DNA of 64,000 nt, taken from assembly GCF_018736105.1 (NCBI RefSeq), contig NZ_CP076135.1, positions 620,001 through 684,000 on the forward strand. The letters run 5' to 3'. Shown one piece after another: positions 48,941-56,760 of this stretch. Under the pieces are notes generated by a model. That model did not search any database. It worked only from the letters and a program-made list of their open reading frames with translations, and was not told the DNA's origin. This DNA comes from Bradyrhizobium sediminis (lineage in GTDB: Bacteria > Pseudomonadota > Alphaproteobacteria > Rhizobiales > Xanthobacteraceae). The position numbers were made by a program, and so were the translations under genes. Each line of letters starts with the position of its first letter. Positions within the stretch are counted from its first letter, which is position 1.

Positions 48941-49800
48941 CCCAGATCGTCGTCGCTGATGAGGAGGCGAGGCCGCCGAAGACGCTTTGGCCGACGCTGC
49001 CGGCAAGCGTCAATGTCGCGTTGTGCTGGATCGCATTGATGCTGCTGCTCGCGTGCCTTTCCGAAGTGATCGCTCCCTATGGCTTCACGAAGCTGGACCT
49101 CAGAAACCGGCTAGCGCCACCCGGTTCGATGGACCACTGGCTTGGGACGGATGAGCTCGGCCGCGACGTTCTGTCGAGACTTGTGTTCTCGATCCGGATT
49201 TCTCTGCTCCTTGCATTTGGCGCGACCCTTATCTCTGCGACGGTAGGTACCATCCTGGGGTTTCTCGCGGCGCATTTCCGCCGCTGGGTTGAACAGATCG
49301 TCCTCATGTTGGCGGATTTCCAGGCCAGCATGCCATTTCTGATTCTGGCCCTGTCTGTGCTGGCATTCTTCGGCAACTCCCTCCCACTGCTCGTGGGGCT
49401 GATGGGCCTTTTTGGCTGGGAGCGTTACGCGCGTATTTCGCGCGGACTCGCCATTTCGGCGAACGCCCAAGGCTATGCCGCAGCCATTCGCCAGCTGGGC
49501 GCGCGACCGGCGCGGATCTATTTCAGGCACATCCTGCCGAACATCGCCTCTACGTTGATCGTCTCGATGACCCTCGTGTTTCCGGAAGTGATCCTGCTGG
49601 AGTCCGGCCTGTCGTTTCTCGGCTTGGGCGTGCAACCTCCGATGACGAGCCTCGGGAATATGGTTGGGTATGGCAGAGAATATCTGACGCGTGCTCCCTG
49701 GATCATGCTGTGTCCCGCTGCGACGATCGTTCTCACGACGCTGGCCGTTTCCGTGATCGGCGACTGGTTGCGCGACCGGCTCGACCCGACCTTGAAATGA
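48937..49800 (+). CDS. ABC permease, OppC/DppC-like
   Basis: Permease of 287 residues. It has one N-terminal helix (VALCWIALMLLLACLSEVIA), then HWLGTDELGRDVLSRLVFSIRISLLLAFGA, which is the family hallmark, and the EAA loop region ANAQGYAAAIRQLGARPARIYFRHILPNIAS. LGLGVQPPMTSLGNMVGYGREYL near the end is also typical. It overlaps OppB by four bases. The stop is followed by 109 bases before the second binding protein. Confidence 0.92.
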   Translation: MTQIVVADEEARPPKTLWPTLPASVNVALCWIALMLLLACLSEVIAPYGFTKLDLRNRLAPPGSMDHWLGTDELGRDVLSRLVFSIRISLLLAFGATLISATVGTILGFLAAHFRRWVEQIVLMLADFQASMPFLILALSVLAFFGNSLPLLVGLMGLFGWERYARISRGLAISANAQGYAAAIRQLGARPARIYFRHILPNIASTLIVSMTLVFPEVILLESGLSFLGLGVQPPMTSLGNMVGYGREYLTRAPWIMLCPAATIVLTTLAVSVIGDWLRDRLDPTLK

Positions 49801-49909
49801 CCTATGCGTGGCGCGACGTCGAACAGATACTGCGCTCGCCTTCACGCGGTTGAAAACCCGCATCGACTGCCGCCTATCAGCGGCAAGCAATCTGGCAAGG
49901 GGACTGGCA

Positions 49910-51463
49910 ATGACGATATCGCGTCGTAACCTTCTGGCTGGTGGAGCGGCTCTCGCGCTTGCACCAACGGCTTACGCGCAGCCCAAGGAACAAGGGAAGA
50001 CGCGACTGCCGCTTCGCATAGCAGTTGCGGAAGTGCCTCCCACCCTAGAGCCTGCCCGCGAACTCTCCAACGTGGGGACGCGTGTAACCTACTCGATGTT
50101 CGACACATTGATCCGGCGTGATTTTCTGGGATCGCCTGACGGCGGTGGTTCGAGGCTGAAGCCGCACCTCGCCACATCATGGACGCGGAACGCACAAGAG
50201 CTGGTCCTGAAACTGCGCGACGACGTCTTGTTTCACAATGGCGATCGTCTGACCGCTGAAGACGTTGTCTATACTTTCATGTCACCGCGCATGTTTGGAG
50301 AAAAGGCCCTGATACCCGAAGCGCGATCGTATTTCGCAACGCTCGCATCCGTAGACTCGCCGGCGCCGCTGACAGTCCGGTTCCGCACAAAGGTCCCCGA
50401 TGTGTTGCTCGAACAGCGCCTGGCGTCCTGGTGCAGCTGGATTGTCAGCAAGCGTGCCTATGAGGAACGCGGCTTCGACGGCTTCTCCCGTGAGCCGATC
50501 GGCACCGGGCCCTACAAATACCGGTCGCATCAACGGGATCAGAAAATCGTTCTTGACGCCTTCGACCAATATTGGATGGGACGTCCAAACGCGGAGAGCG
50601 TCGAATTCCGGCAGATGCCGGAATTGGCATCACGGGTAGCGGCCCTGCAGGCGGGGGATGTAGATATGATCACGAACATCCCGCCGGATCAGGTAAGCGT
50701 TCTGAGAAAGAGCCCGGGAATCGACGTCCGCAACGTCGTGCTCGCCAATGTGCATGTTCTGACATTCGATGAGCGAGGCCCGGGCCTCGGCGACAAGCGT
50801 GTGCGGCAGGCGCTCGGGCTCGCGATCGATCGAAAACTGCTTGTTGATACGCTTTGGGACGGCTCGGCGGTTGTGCCTGGCGGACACAACTATCCCGAAT
50901 ACGGTCAGATGTACCTTGAAGGGCGCAGCCTTCGCTATGATCCCGATGCCGCCAAGCGCCTGCTGCGTGAAGCCGGATATCGCGGCGAGGAGATCGTCTA
51001 TCGGACGATGCCAAACTATTACACCAACGCACTGCGTGCAGCGCAGGTGCTTATCGAAATGTGGAAAGCCGTGGGCATCAACGCGCGCCTTCAGGTTGTC
51101 GAGAACTTCACGCAGATGCGCGCTGAGGGCCAGCAGATCGGCAACAACTCCAACTCCACAAGGCTTCCCGATCCGCTTGGCGCACTCTGGATTTCATGGG
51201 GGCCGGACTCCGCCTTCCAGAAATCTGGGGCGTTTCGTAGCGTCGGGGCGTTCAACGTCGCCGGTCGCGCACTTGAAGCTGAAACCGACGCTGCGAAGCG
51301 CAAGGCGTTATTCAAGGCGCTGCTGGACGCATGGGAGGACGAAGCTCCGGGCACAGTGCTCTATCAGCCCGCGGAATTCTATGCCCTGAAGCGCAACATC
51401 GCGTGGCGTCCCTATACATTTTACTTCATGGATCTTCGTAATGACAATCTCTCGTTCAACTGA
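49910..51463 (+). CDS. ABC binding protein family 5 (oligopeptide type), copy 2
   Basis: Second periplasmic binding protein of the operon, 517 residues. Twin-arginine-type signal MTISRRNLLAGGAALALAP with AYAQP cleavage area; body with LATSWTRNAQELVLKLRDDV, FHNGDRLTAEDVVYTFMSPR, GTGPYKYRSHQRDQKIVLDA, VRQALGLAIDRKLLVDTLWD and AAQVLIEMWKAVGINARLQV. It is clearly related to the gene at 44402 (shared NYYTNALRAAQVLIEMWKAVG versus NYYTNQVATAQVLVEMWKAVG). AAGGGGACTGGCA precedes the ATG. The last 23 bases overlap the phosphoesterase gene. Two distinct receptors may widen the ligand range of one transporter. Confidence 0.88.
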   Translation: MTISRRNLLAGGAALALAPTAYAQPKEQGKTRLPLRIAVAEVPPTLEPARELSNVGTRVTYSMFDTLIRRDFLGSPDGGGSRLKPHLATSWTRNAQELVLKLRDDVLFHNGDRLTAEDVVYTFMSPRMFGEKALIPEARSYFATLASVDSPAPLTVRFRTKVPDVLLEQRLASWCSWIVSKRAYEERGFDGFSREPIGTGPYKYRSHQRDQKIVLDAFDQYWMGRPNAESVEFRQMPELASRVAALQAGDVDMITNIPPDQVSVLRKSPGIDVRNVVLANVHVLTFDERGPGLGDKRVRQALGLAIDRKLLVDTLWDGSAVVPGGHNYPEYGQMYLEGRSLRYDPDAAKRLLREAGYRGEEIVYRTMPNYYTNALRAAQVLIEMWKAVGINARLQVVENFTQMRAEGQQIGNNSNSTRLPDPLGALWISWGPDSAFQKSGAFRSVGAFNVAGRALEAETDAAKRKALFKALLDAWEDEAPGTVLYQPAEFYALKRNIAWRPYTFYFMDLRNDNLSFN

Positions 51464-52319
51464 TGAGCGGTCTGGCTTCCGGCTGATCCATGTCAGCGAC
51501 ACGCATCTATCGCGCACACACCGCTATTTCGAAGTGAATTGGTCATGTTTTCGCGAAGCAGTGTCGGCGTCGCCGCCGCATATCTTGATTCACGGCGGTG
51601 ATCTTGCGTTCAACGGTCCGTCGGAATCGCATGATCTTGCCTATGCTGTTGAAGAAATCGCGGCGCTTGGACTGCCGTGGCACGCCATTCCAGGCAATCA
51701 CGATATCGGTGAGGCGCCGGATTATTCCCGCCTCAACCAGCCGATCAATCGCGAGAGAATTGATGCCTGGCGAGGCCATGTCGGAGCTCAGTGGTGGCAC
51801 TGCGATGTTCCGCATTGGAGACTGATCGGTCTCGATACCGCGCTGATGGGATCAAATCTGCCCGAAGAGGCCGAACAGGGCGAGTTTCTGCAACATGCCT
51901 TGGCGGCGCGCGGTGCGCTGCACGCGATGGTCTTCGTCCACATGCCTCCCTTCGAACGCGATCATTTGTCAGCGGCGAACCCCACTTCCTACATTCCTTT
52001 GAGGGCCAGAGCGACGTTTCTCAATGTTTGCGCGAGCGCCGGCGTCAAGGTGATCGCATGCGGGCACAAGCACGTGTATCGGAAGCATCGTCATCGCGGC
52101 ATGGATATTGTGTGGGCGCCGGCGACCGCGATGGTCGATATTAAGAACCCGCTGGCGCGGCGCGGGACCTTTCCCCGCCCTGGTTATCTCGAATGGGTTC
52201 TTGGTCCGCGCGGAGCATCCCATACGCTGGTCGAGCCGGAACGAATGTTCGCGATCGACATGACAGGTTGGACGAGGCGCAACGGCGGCACGACGACGAC
52301 ACTGCCCGCCTGGCCTTAG
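51441..52319 (+). CDS. Class III metallophosphoesterase (GpdQ/cyclic-nucleotide type)
   Basis: Predicted cytoplasmic binuclear phosphodiesterase or phosphatase of 292 residues. All metal ligands of the class are present: D20 and H22 in HVSDTHLS, D54 in IHGGDLAFNG, N86-H87-D88 in PGNHDIG, H167 in FVHMPPF and H209/H211 in CGHKHVYR. The pattern matches glycerophosphodiesterase GpdQ and cAMP phosphodiesterase CpdA relatives. The start overlaps the end of the second binding protein gene, so it belongs to the operon. The combination with an importer and a sugar-isomerase-like protein suggests cleavage of an imported phosphodiester (inference). No signal peptide. Confidence 0.85.
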   Translation: MTISRSTDERSGFRLIHVSDTHLSRTHRYFEVNWSCFREAVSASPPHILIHGGDLAFNGPSESHDLAYAVEEIAALGLPWHAIPGNHDIGEAPDYSRLNQPINRERIDAWRGHVGAQWWHCDVPHWRLIGLDTALMGSNLPEEAEQGEFLQHALAARGALHAMVFVHMPPFERDHLSAANPTSYIPLRARATFLNVCASAGVKVIACGHKHVYRKHRHRGMDIVWAPATAMVDIKNPLARRGTFPRPGYLEWVLGPRGASHTLVEPERMFAIDMTGWTRRNGGTTTTLPAWP

Positions 52320-52518
52320 GGCGCATTCTCTGCGGCGTCCCGGCGGCATGTGAGCGACGCGCGCATTGCCGGAGCCGCACACTGGTAGCTTCACATTTGG
52401 AACTGCGCCAAGTGGTTGCTGCGCTCCTCCACCTCTCCGACGACGCACGGGCGGCGAGCGATAACTTTCACTTCCGCTCTGCCTCCCATATCCGACATAC
52501 TCGCGTTAGAAAACAAGA

Positions 52519-53109
52519 TCAGCTGCGGAATTTGATGGAACGACCGCTATTGGCGCTGAGCAGCCGCGCGATGGTGCGGTCGATCTGCTCGTACTGGCCT
52601 TCGCCGTCGTGCTGGAACACGATCTTGCCGCTCTGGTCGACGATGTACTGCGCCGGCCAATACTGGTTGCGGTACGCGTTCCAGGTCTTCGAATCATTGT
52701 CCTGCGCCACCGGATAGGTGATGCGGTGCCGCTTCATTGCGGCCTGCACGTTGGAGGCCGACCGCTCGAACGGGAATTCGGGGGTATGGACGCCGACCAC
52801 GACGAGGCCGCGGTCCTTGTATTTCGCATAGAGCTCGACGACGTGCGGCAGGGTGTTGACGCAGTTGACGCAGCCATAGGTCCAGAAATCCACCAGCACC
52901 ACCTTGCCGCGCAAGTCGGCGATGTTGAGCGGCGCGGAATTGAACCAGTTGTTGATGCCGGTGAAGTTCGGCGCGCTGCCCTGCACGGCGGCGACCGCGA
53001 ACGGCGCGGCTTGGTCGCGCGCCGCCTCGCCGCTGACGCCGGGGCTGGCTGCGCCGATCAGGCAGAGGACGAGCGCCGAGGCGCAGGTGGCGAGCGATCT
53101 TGGGGTCAT
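52519..53109 (-). CDS. TlpA-like thioredoxin-fold protein (DipZ C-terminal type)
   Basis: Exported thiol-disulfide protein of 196 residues. Signal peptide (CASALVLCLIGAASPGVSGE), then a thioredoxin fold with active site C80-V-N-C83 in FWTYGCVNCVNTLPHV. The sequences VVVGVHTPEFPFE and YPVAQDNDSKTWNAYRNQYWPAQYIVD are typical of the DipZ/TlpA group. It starts 24 bases after the CcdA gene, and CcdA would pass it electrons from the cytoplasm. Possible clients are cytochrome c apoproteins, SoxYZ, or other periplasmic Cys proteins. AAGGAGACC precedes the ATG. Confidence 0.88.
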   Translation of the reverse strand: MTPRSLATCASALVLCLIGAASPGVSGEAARDQAAPFAVAAVQGSAPNFTGINNWFNSAPLNIADLRGKVVLVDFWTYGCVNCVNTLPHVVELYAKYKDRGLVVVGVHTPEFPFERSASNVQAAMKRHRITYPVAQDNDSKTWNAYRNQYWPAQYIVDQSGKIVFQHDGEGQYEQIDRTIARLLSANSGRSIKFRS

Positions 53110-53133
53110 GGAGGTCTCCTTCGCGCGGGTTGA

Positions 53134-53835
53134 TTAAAGGCCGATCTGGCCGTTCGGATAAAATGCCGTCAGCCACGACACGATCAGCGTGTCGTACTGG
53201 AAGTAGGACGCGACCGCGAAGGCGATCACGACGACGCCGAAGCCCTGCTGCAGTCTTGGCGAAATCATTGCGACGCTGCGGACGCGGGTGGTGACGGCCT
53301 GGCCGCCATAGGCGATCGCCAGCATCGGGATCGCGGCGCCGATCGCGTAAACGATCAGCAGCAGGCTCGCCCATGCGGTGTCCGGCGAGGTCGCAACCAC
53401 GGTGAGGATCGAGCCGAGCACCGGACCGGCGCAGGGCGTCCAGACCAGGCCGAGCGTGGTGCCGAGCACAAAACCGCCGAAATTGCCCTGGCGGGACGCC
53501 GTGCTGCCGGCCGCGCCGGAATTAAGCCGTCCATTGAGCCGGATCGACAGCCATTCGAACGGCCCGGGCCAGATCATCAGCAGGCCGAACCCGAGCAGCA
53601 GCACGGTCGCGGCGGTGCGCAGGCTGTTGGGATCGAAGTCGAGGACGCGGGTGATCGCGCTGAGCGCCAGCGCGGTCGCCGAAAACGACATGACAAATCC
53701 CGCCGCGATCATCGCCGGGCGCACCCGGCCGGTCTGGCCGACGGAGGCGCCGAGCAGGATCGGCAGCACCGGCAGCGTGCAGGGCGCGGCGATGGTGACG
53801 ACGCCGGCGAGCAAGGCGAGAACGAGGTTGAGCAT
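53134..53835 (-). CDS. ccdA: CcdA-family membrane electron-transfer protein
   Basis: Membrane protein of 233 residues with six predicted helices. The two redox Cys residues are C19 in IAAPCTLPVLPILLG and C135 in LVWTPCAGPVLGSI, the paired Cys-Pro/Pro-Cys motifs of CcdA/DsbD-beta. It carries reducing power from cytoplasmic thioredoxin to the periplasm, here most likely to the adjacent TlpA-like protein. ATG at 53835 follows AGGA; the frame is open to 53874. SoxV of sulfur oxidisers belongs to the same family, and no soxV lies in the sox locus of this window. Confidence 0.9.
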   Translation of the reverse strand: MLNLVLALLAGVVTIAAPCTLPVLPILLGASVGQTGRVRPAMIAAGFVMSFSATALALSAITRVLDFDPNSLRTAATVLLLGFGLLMIWPGPFEWLSIRLNGRLNSGAAGSTASRQGNFGGFVLGTTLGLVWTPCAGPVLGSILTVVATSPDTAWASLLLIVYAIGAAIPMLAIAYGGQAVTTRVRSVAMISPRLQQGFGVVVIAFAVASYFQYDTLIVSWLTAFYPNGQIGL

Positions 53836-53979
53836 CGAAAATCCTGTCCGACTCTCGATCGGGCCGTCGGGCACGCGAGGTCTCGCTGGGTTCTTCGAGC
53901 CGGCAGGGTGGTGCGTTACGTCGGCCGCGTCACGTGTTTGTGAGGCCGCTCGCGCGATGATTGCCGGCAGCGCGCGCCG

Positions 53980-54459
53980 TTACTCGATGACGATCTCGCC
54001 GGTCATGCCGAGTTCGGCGTGGGTCTTGCCGTCGGCGGCCTTGATATCGCAGCGCAGATCGGTGGCGCGGCCGGCCGCGACCGGCACCAGCCACCATTCG
54101 GCGGATTGCCCCGGATAGACCTCGATCTCGCGCATCGCGCCCTTGAACTCGGCGAGCGTCACGGCCTTGCCGTCGCGCTGTTGCGTGACCTGCACCTTTC
54201 GCGTCCACACCATCTGCGAGAACGCGTGCGAAGTGAAGTAATGCGGTTCGTTGCTGTCATTGCGAAGGATCAGTTTGTAGAGCTTGCCGGTCTCGAAGCG
54301 CAGTTGTTTCGGCGTGAATTCGTACTTGCCGGGCGAGCCCAGCGCGACCGTCAGTTCGATCGGGGTCTGCTTCGACAAATCCCCTGCTGCGATCGCCGCG
54401 CCCGAGACGAGGCCGAGCACGACAGAAGCGCCAATCGCGACGCGATACGAGATGAACAT
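53980..54459 (-). CDS. Secreted cupredoxin-domain protein
   Basis: Exported protein of 159 residues with signal peptide (VAIGASVVLGLVSGAAIAAG) and a cupredoxin-like beta fold. FTPKQLRFETGKLYKLILRN is the classic cupredoxin opening. Possible copper ligands are H73 and/or H78 in EPHYFTSHAF, C137 in DLRCDIK, H147 in KTHAEL and M152 in GMTGEI, a complete type-1 set in order. The gene is followed by ccdA and tlpA on the same strand, 144 bases away, and preceded by a Fur-like palindrome. Roles in copper or iron handling or electron transfer are possible. Confidence 0.8.
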   Translation of the reverse strand: MFISYRVAIGASVVLGLVSGAAIAAGDLSKQTPIELTVALGSPGKYEFTPKQLRFETGKLYKLILRNDSNEPHYFTSHAFSQMVWTRKVQVTQQRDGKAVTLAEFKGAMREIEVYPGQSAEWWLVPVAAGRATDLRCDIKAADGKTHAELGMTGEIVIE

Positions 54460-54513
54460 CGTGGTCTCCCCCTGATGATTTGAATTTGCGAATAACTCTG
54501 GCGTTCAAGCTAA

Positions 54514-54534
54514 TGCAAATGAGAATGAGTTGCA
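54514..54534 (-). promoter_or_regulatory. Fur-like palindrome upstream of the cupredoxin gene
   Basis: TGCAAATGAGAATGAGTTGCA has perfect TGCAA/TTGCA outer arms and the AATGAGAATGAG core that resembles Fur boxes (AATGATAATCATT-type). It lies 55 bases upstream of the cupredoxin ATG. Iron-dependent control by Fur or Irr is inferred from the similarity only. Confidence 0.45.
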
Positions 54535-54642
54535 AATATGCCTGGCCAGCCCGCAAATGCAGAGCGACCCGGCTGGGGGGCATCCCGGCCGGGTCGTTGG
54601 AGGTGAGAGTAACTTGGGAGGAAAGAAGGCTAGAAAACAGGT

Positions 54643-54846
54643 TCAGCGGGTGATGGTCTCGCTGTCGTAGGAGATCACGCAGACCTCGCTGGGATTCTTG
54701 TTGCTGCAATCGACCACTTGCTCGCGGACGAACATCGAACCGGTGTCGCGCTGGGCGCGGGGGGCGGTGTTCTGGGCGGACAGCGAGGCCAGGGTGCAGA
54801 CGGCGCCGAGCGGGATAATGAAGAGGCGGAAGGAAGGCTTCAGCAT
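54643..54846 (-). CDS. Small secreted protein, function unknown
   Basis: Predicted exported protein of 67 residues. Signal peptide LFIIPLGAVCTLASLSAQN, then a short mature part with two Cys residues (VVDCSNKNPSEVCVISYDSE), which could form a disulfide. AGGAGAACGAAA precedes the ATG, a strong ribosome site. It lies downstream of the ECF sigma gene on the same strand with 177 bases between, and shares the motif GAAACAATT in its upstream region with that gene. I do not recognise a named family. Confidence 0.6.
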   Translation of the reverse strand: MLKPSFRLFIIPLGAVCTLASLSAQNTAPRAQRDTGSMFVREQVVDCSNKNPSEVCVISYDSETITR

Positions 54847-55023
54847 TTTCGTTCTCCTGTCCGGCGTTGGCGTTGCGTTCGTAAGTATGGGTGTAACGGC
54901 AGAGTTTTTCCGGGCGATGTCGTCAATTGTTTCATTTGTTTCGTGGGCGGTAACGATTTGGCCCCCGGAAATCGACGGTTCGGCTGCCCGAACTATGGCG
55001 TAACCAATTGAAAATGCGTCATC

Positions 55024-55635
55024 TTATGCGGCGAGGCTGTCCACGCCCGCGCCCTTAAGCAAGTCGGCAAGCTGCTTGCGGGCATAGAACATTCTCGTCT
55101 TCACGGTGCTCTGGGGGATGCCGATGATCGCGCCGGCCTCCTCCACCGACTTCTCGTGGTAGTAGACGAGGTTGATGATCTCGCGATGCGCCGGCGACAG
55201 CTTGGCCACGCAGGCGCGCAGGATCGCCGAGGTGTTGCTGCGGTCAAGCGAAGCCTCCGGCGTGTCGGCATCATCGGCGATTTCAAGCACGTCTTCCTGG
55301 TCGATATCCTCATGCCGGCGCTGGCGCAGCGCGGTCAGCGCCTTGAAACGGGCGATCGACAACAGCCAGGTGGAAACCTGCGAACGGCCCTCGAACTGCT
55401 TGGCGGTGCGCCACACGTCGAGGAAGACCTGGCTGACGAGGTCTTCGGCCATGCTGGTATCGCGCACGATGCGCAGGATGAACCGGTAAACCCGGACGTT
55501 GTGACGGGAATAAAGGATATGCATCGCGGTCCGGCCGCCATCGGCAATGCTTTCCAGCAGCATTTCATCCGAAGTCGCCTGGGCAGCGATGATGCCTTGG
55601 CGGGCTGCGGCGTTGATAGCGACGACGTTCTGCAT
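55024..55635 (-). CDS. ECF-type RNA polymerase sigma factor
   Basis: Sigma-70 family factor of 203 residues with region 2 (LYSRHNVRVYRFILRIVRDT, SMAEDLVSQVFLDVWRTAKQ, STWLLSIARFKALTALR) and region 4 (LSPAHREIINLVYYHEKSVEE, AGAIIGIPQSTVKTRMFYAR). Region 3 is absent, as in ECF factors. The acidic linker EDIDQEDVLEIADDADTPEA joins the domains. No anti-sigma gene lies adjacent, so its control is not visible. GGGAGCTTGTC precedes the ATG. The palindrome and the repeated CGAAAC text in its upstream region suggest autoregulation. Confidence 0.9.
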   Translation of the reverse strand: MQNVVAINAAARQGIIAAQATSDEMLLESIADGGRTAMHILYSRHNVRVYRFILRIVRDTSMAEDLVSQVFLDVWRTAKQFEGRSQVSTWLLSIARFKALTALRQRRHEDIDQEDVLEIADDADTPEASLDRSNTSAILRACVAKLSPAHREIINLVYYHEKSVEEAGAIIGIPQSTVKTRMFYARKQLADLLKGAGVDSLAA

Positions 55636-55750
55636 GACAAGCTCCCGGTATTCGCCATTGGCGGCGTTTCGTTGGAGCCGATTGATAATTAACGAAAGTT
55701 TCGGGACGTCTGCACGCCAAGGGGAAAATGGTTTCGTGCGCAGGAGAATT

Positions 55751-55777
55751 GTTTCGTCGCGAGGTCAGCGACGAAAC
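55751..55777. promoter_or_regulatory. Perfect palindrome upstream of the ECF sigma gene
   Basis: GTTTCGTCGC and GCGACGAAAC are perfect ten-base arms around GAGGTCA. It lies 116 bases before the sigma factor start. It may be an operator or terminator of the preceding unit. GAAACAATT at 55755-55747 on the minus strand overlaps its edge. Confidence 0.5.
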
Positions 55778-55845
55778 ATTCGGCACAAAAAATCCTGTAA
55801 TTTCAACGGGGCGAAAATAGGACGGCTGCCCGCAGCGGAGAGGTT

Positions 55846-55999
55846 CCTCATCCTGAGGAGCGGCCGCTTGGCCGCGTCTCGAAGGATGAGTGGGGCCTCA
55901 TGGTTCTCCCGGCGATGCGAGCATCGTCCGGAGACGCGCCAACGGGTCCACGCGAAGCGCGGCCCGATGATAAACTCCGATGCGCTCCTCACCATGAGG
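55846..55999. repeat. Dispersed repeat family A, copy 5 (with insertion)
   Basis: CCTCATCCTGAGGAGCGGCC, GGCCGCGTCTCGAAGGATGA, CCTCATGGTTCTCCCGGCGA, GTCCGGAGACGCGCCAACGG and CTCCTCACCATGAGGG. An extra stretch (GTCCACGCGAAGCGCGGCCC and following) before the last block makes it longer than the other copies. It ends 18 bases before the stop of the response-regulator gene. Confidence 0.8.
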
Positions 56000-56016
56000 G
56001 ACTCGCTATCGGGAAA

Positions 56017-56760
56017 TCACGCCTTGTCGCCGATCGGCGAAAACAAATAGCCGCCGCCGCGGATAGTGCGGATCACGGCCGGCTTGGTCGGGTCGATCTC
56101 GATCTTGCGCCGGATCCGCATGATGCGGAGATCGACGGCACGGTCGAAGGCTTCGGCGTCGCGGGCGTTGGCCAATTCCAGCAGCCGCTCGCGCGACAGC
56201 ACCCGCTTCGGATTGGCCGCGAACACCTTGAGCAGGCCGAATTCGGACGCGGTCAGCGGATGCTCGTTGCCGTCGTCGTCGCGCAGCGCCTGCGCCTCGA
56301 GATCGAGCCATTTGGTGCCGAACCGCACCAGCTGATCCTTGGCTTTGGCGCCGGCGGCTTCCGGTGCGGCCGCCGGCGCCTTGGCCGGCGAGGAGCGCCG
56401 CAGCACCGAGCGGATCCGCGCCATCAATTCGCGCAGCTCGCACGGTTTTGCGACGTAGTCGTCGGCGCCGAGCTCGAGCCCGACCACTCGGTCGATCGGG
56501 CTCGCGGTCGCCGTCAGCATGATGACCGGGACGTTGGTGCGGCTCTTGAGATCGCGGATGATGGAAAGACCGTCTTCCTCGGGCATGTTGAGATCGAGCA
56601 CGACGAGATCGGGCACCGAGACATCGATCGCCTCGCGCAGGGTCTTGCCGCCGTCGCACAGCGTCACGTTGAAGCCGTGCATCTTGAGGTATTCGCCGAC
56701 CATCTCGCGGGCCGGCGCCTCGTCGTCGACGATGACGATGTGTTGCTGACTTTGGGTCAT
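56017..56760 (-). CDS. OmpR-family response regulator
   Basis: Response regulator of 247 residues. The receiver domain (6-120) has acidic pocket DDE at 12-14, phosphoacceptor D56 in LVVLDLNMPEEDG, and the Lys in YVAKPCEL. A Pro/Ala linker (SSPAKAPAAAPEAAG) leads to a winged-helix DNA-binding domain with LTASEFGLLKVFAANPKRVL and RIRRKIEIDPTKPAVIRTIR, the OmpR/PhoB pattern. Its ATG overlaps the TGA of the hybrid kinase gene. It is the output of the DctP-kinase operon; DNA targets are not visible. Confidence 0.92.
   Translation of the reverse strand: MTQSQQHIVIVDDEAPAREMVGEYLKMHGFNVTLCDGGKTLREAIDVSVPDLVVLDLNMPEEDGLSIIRDLKSRTNVPVIMLTATASPIDRVVGLELGADDYVAKPCELRELMARIRSVLRRSSPAKAPAAAPEAAGAKAKDQLVRFGTKWLDLEAQALRDDDGNEHPLTASEFGLLKVFAANPKRVLSRERLLELANARDAEAFDRAVDLRIMRIRRKIEIDPTKPAVIRTIRGGGYLFSPIGDKA

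Noticed and set aside
43485..52319. Conjugative element, phage or defence island
   Set aside because: No integrase, transposase, relaxase, phage or nuclease-defence gene is present; only metabolic and transport genes are seen.
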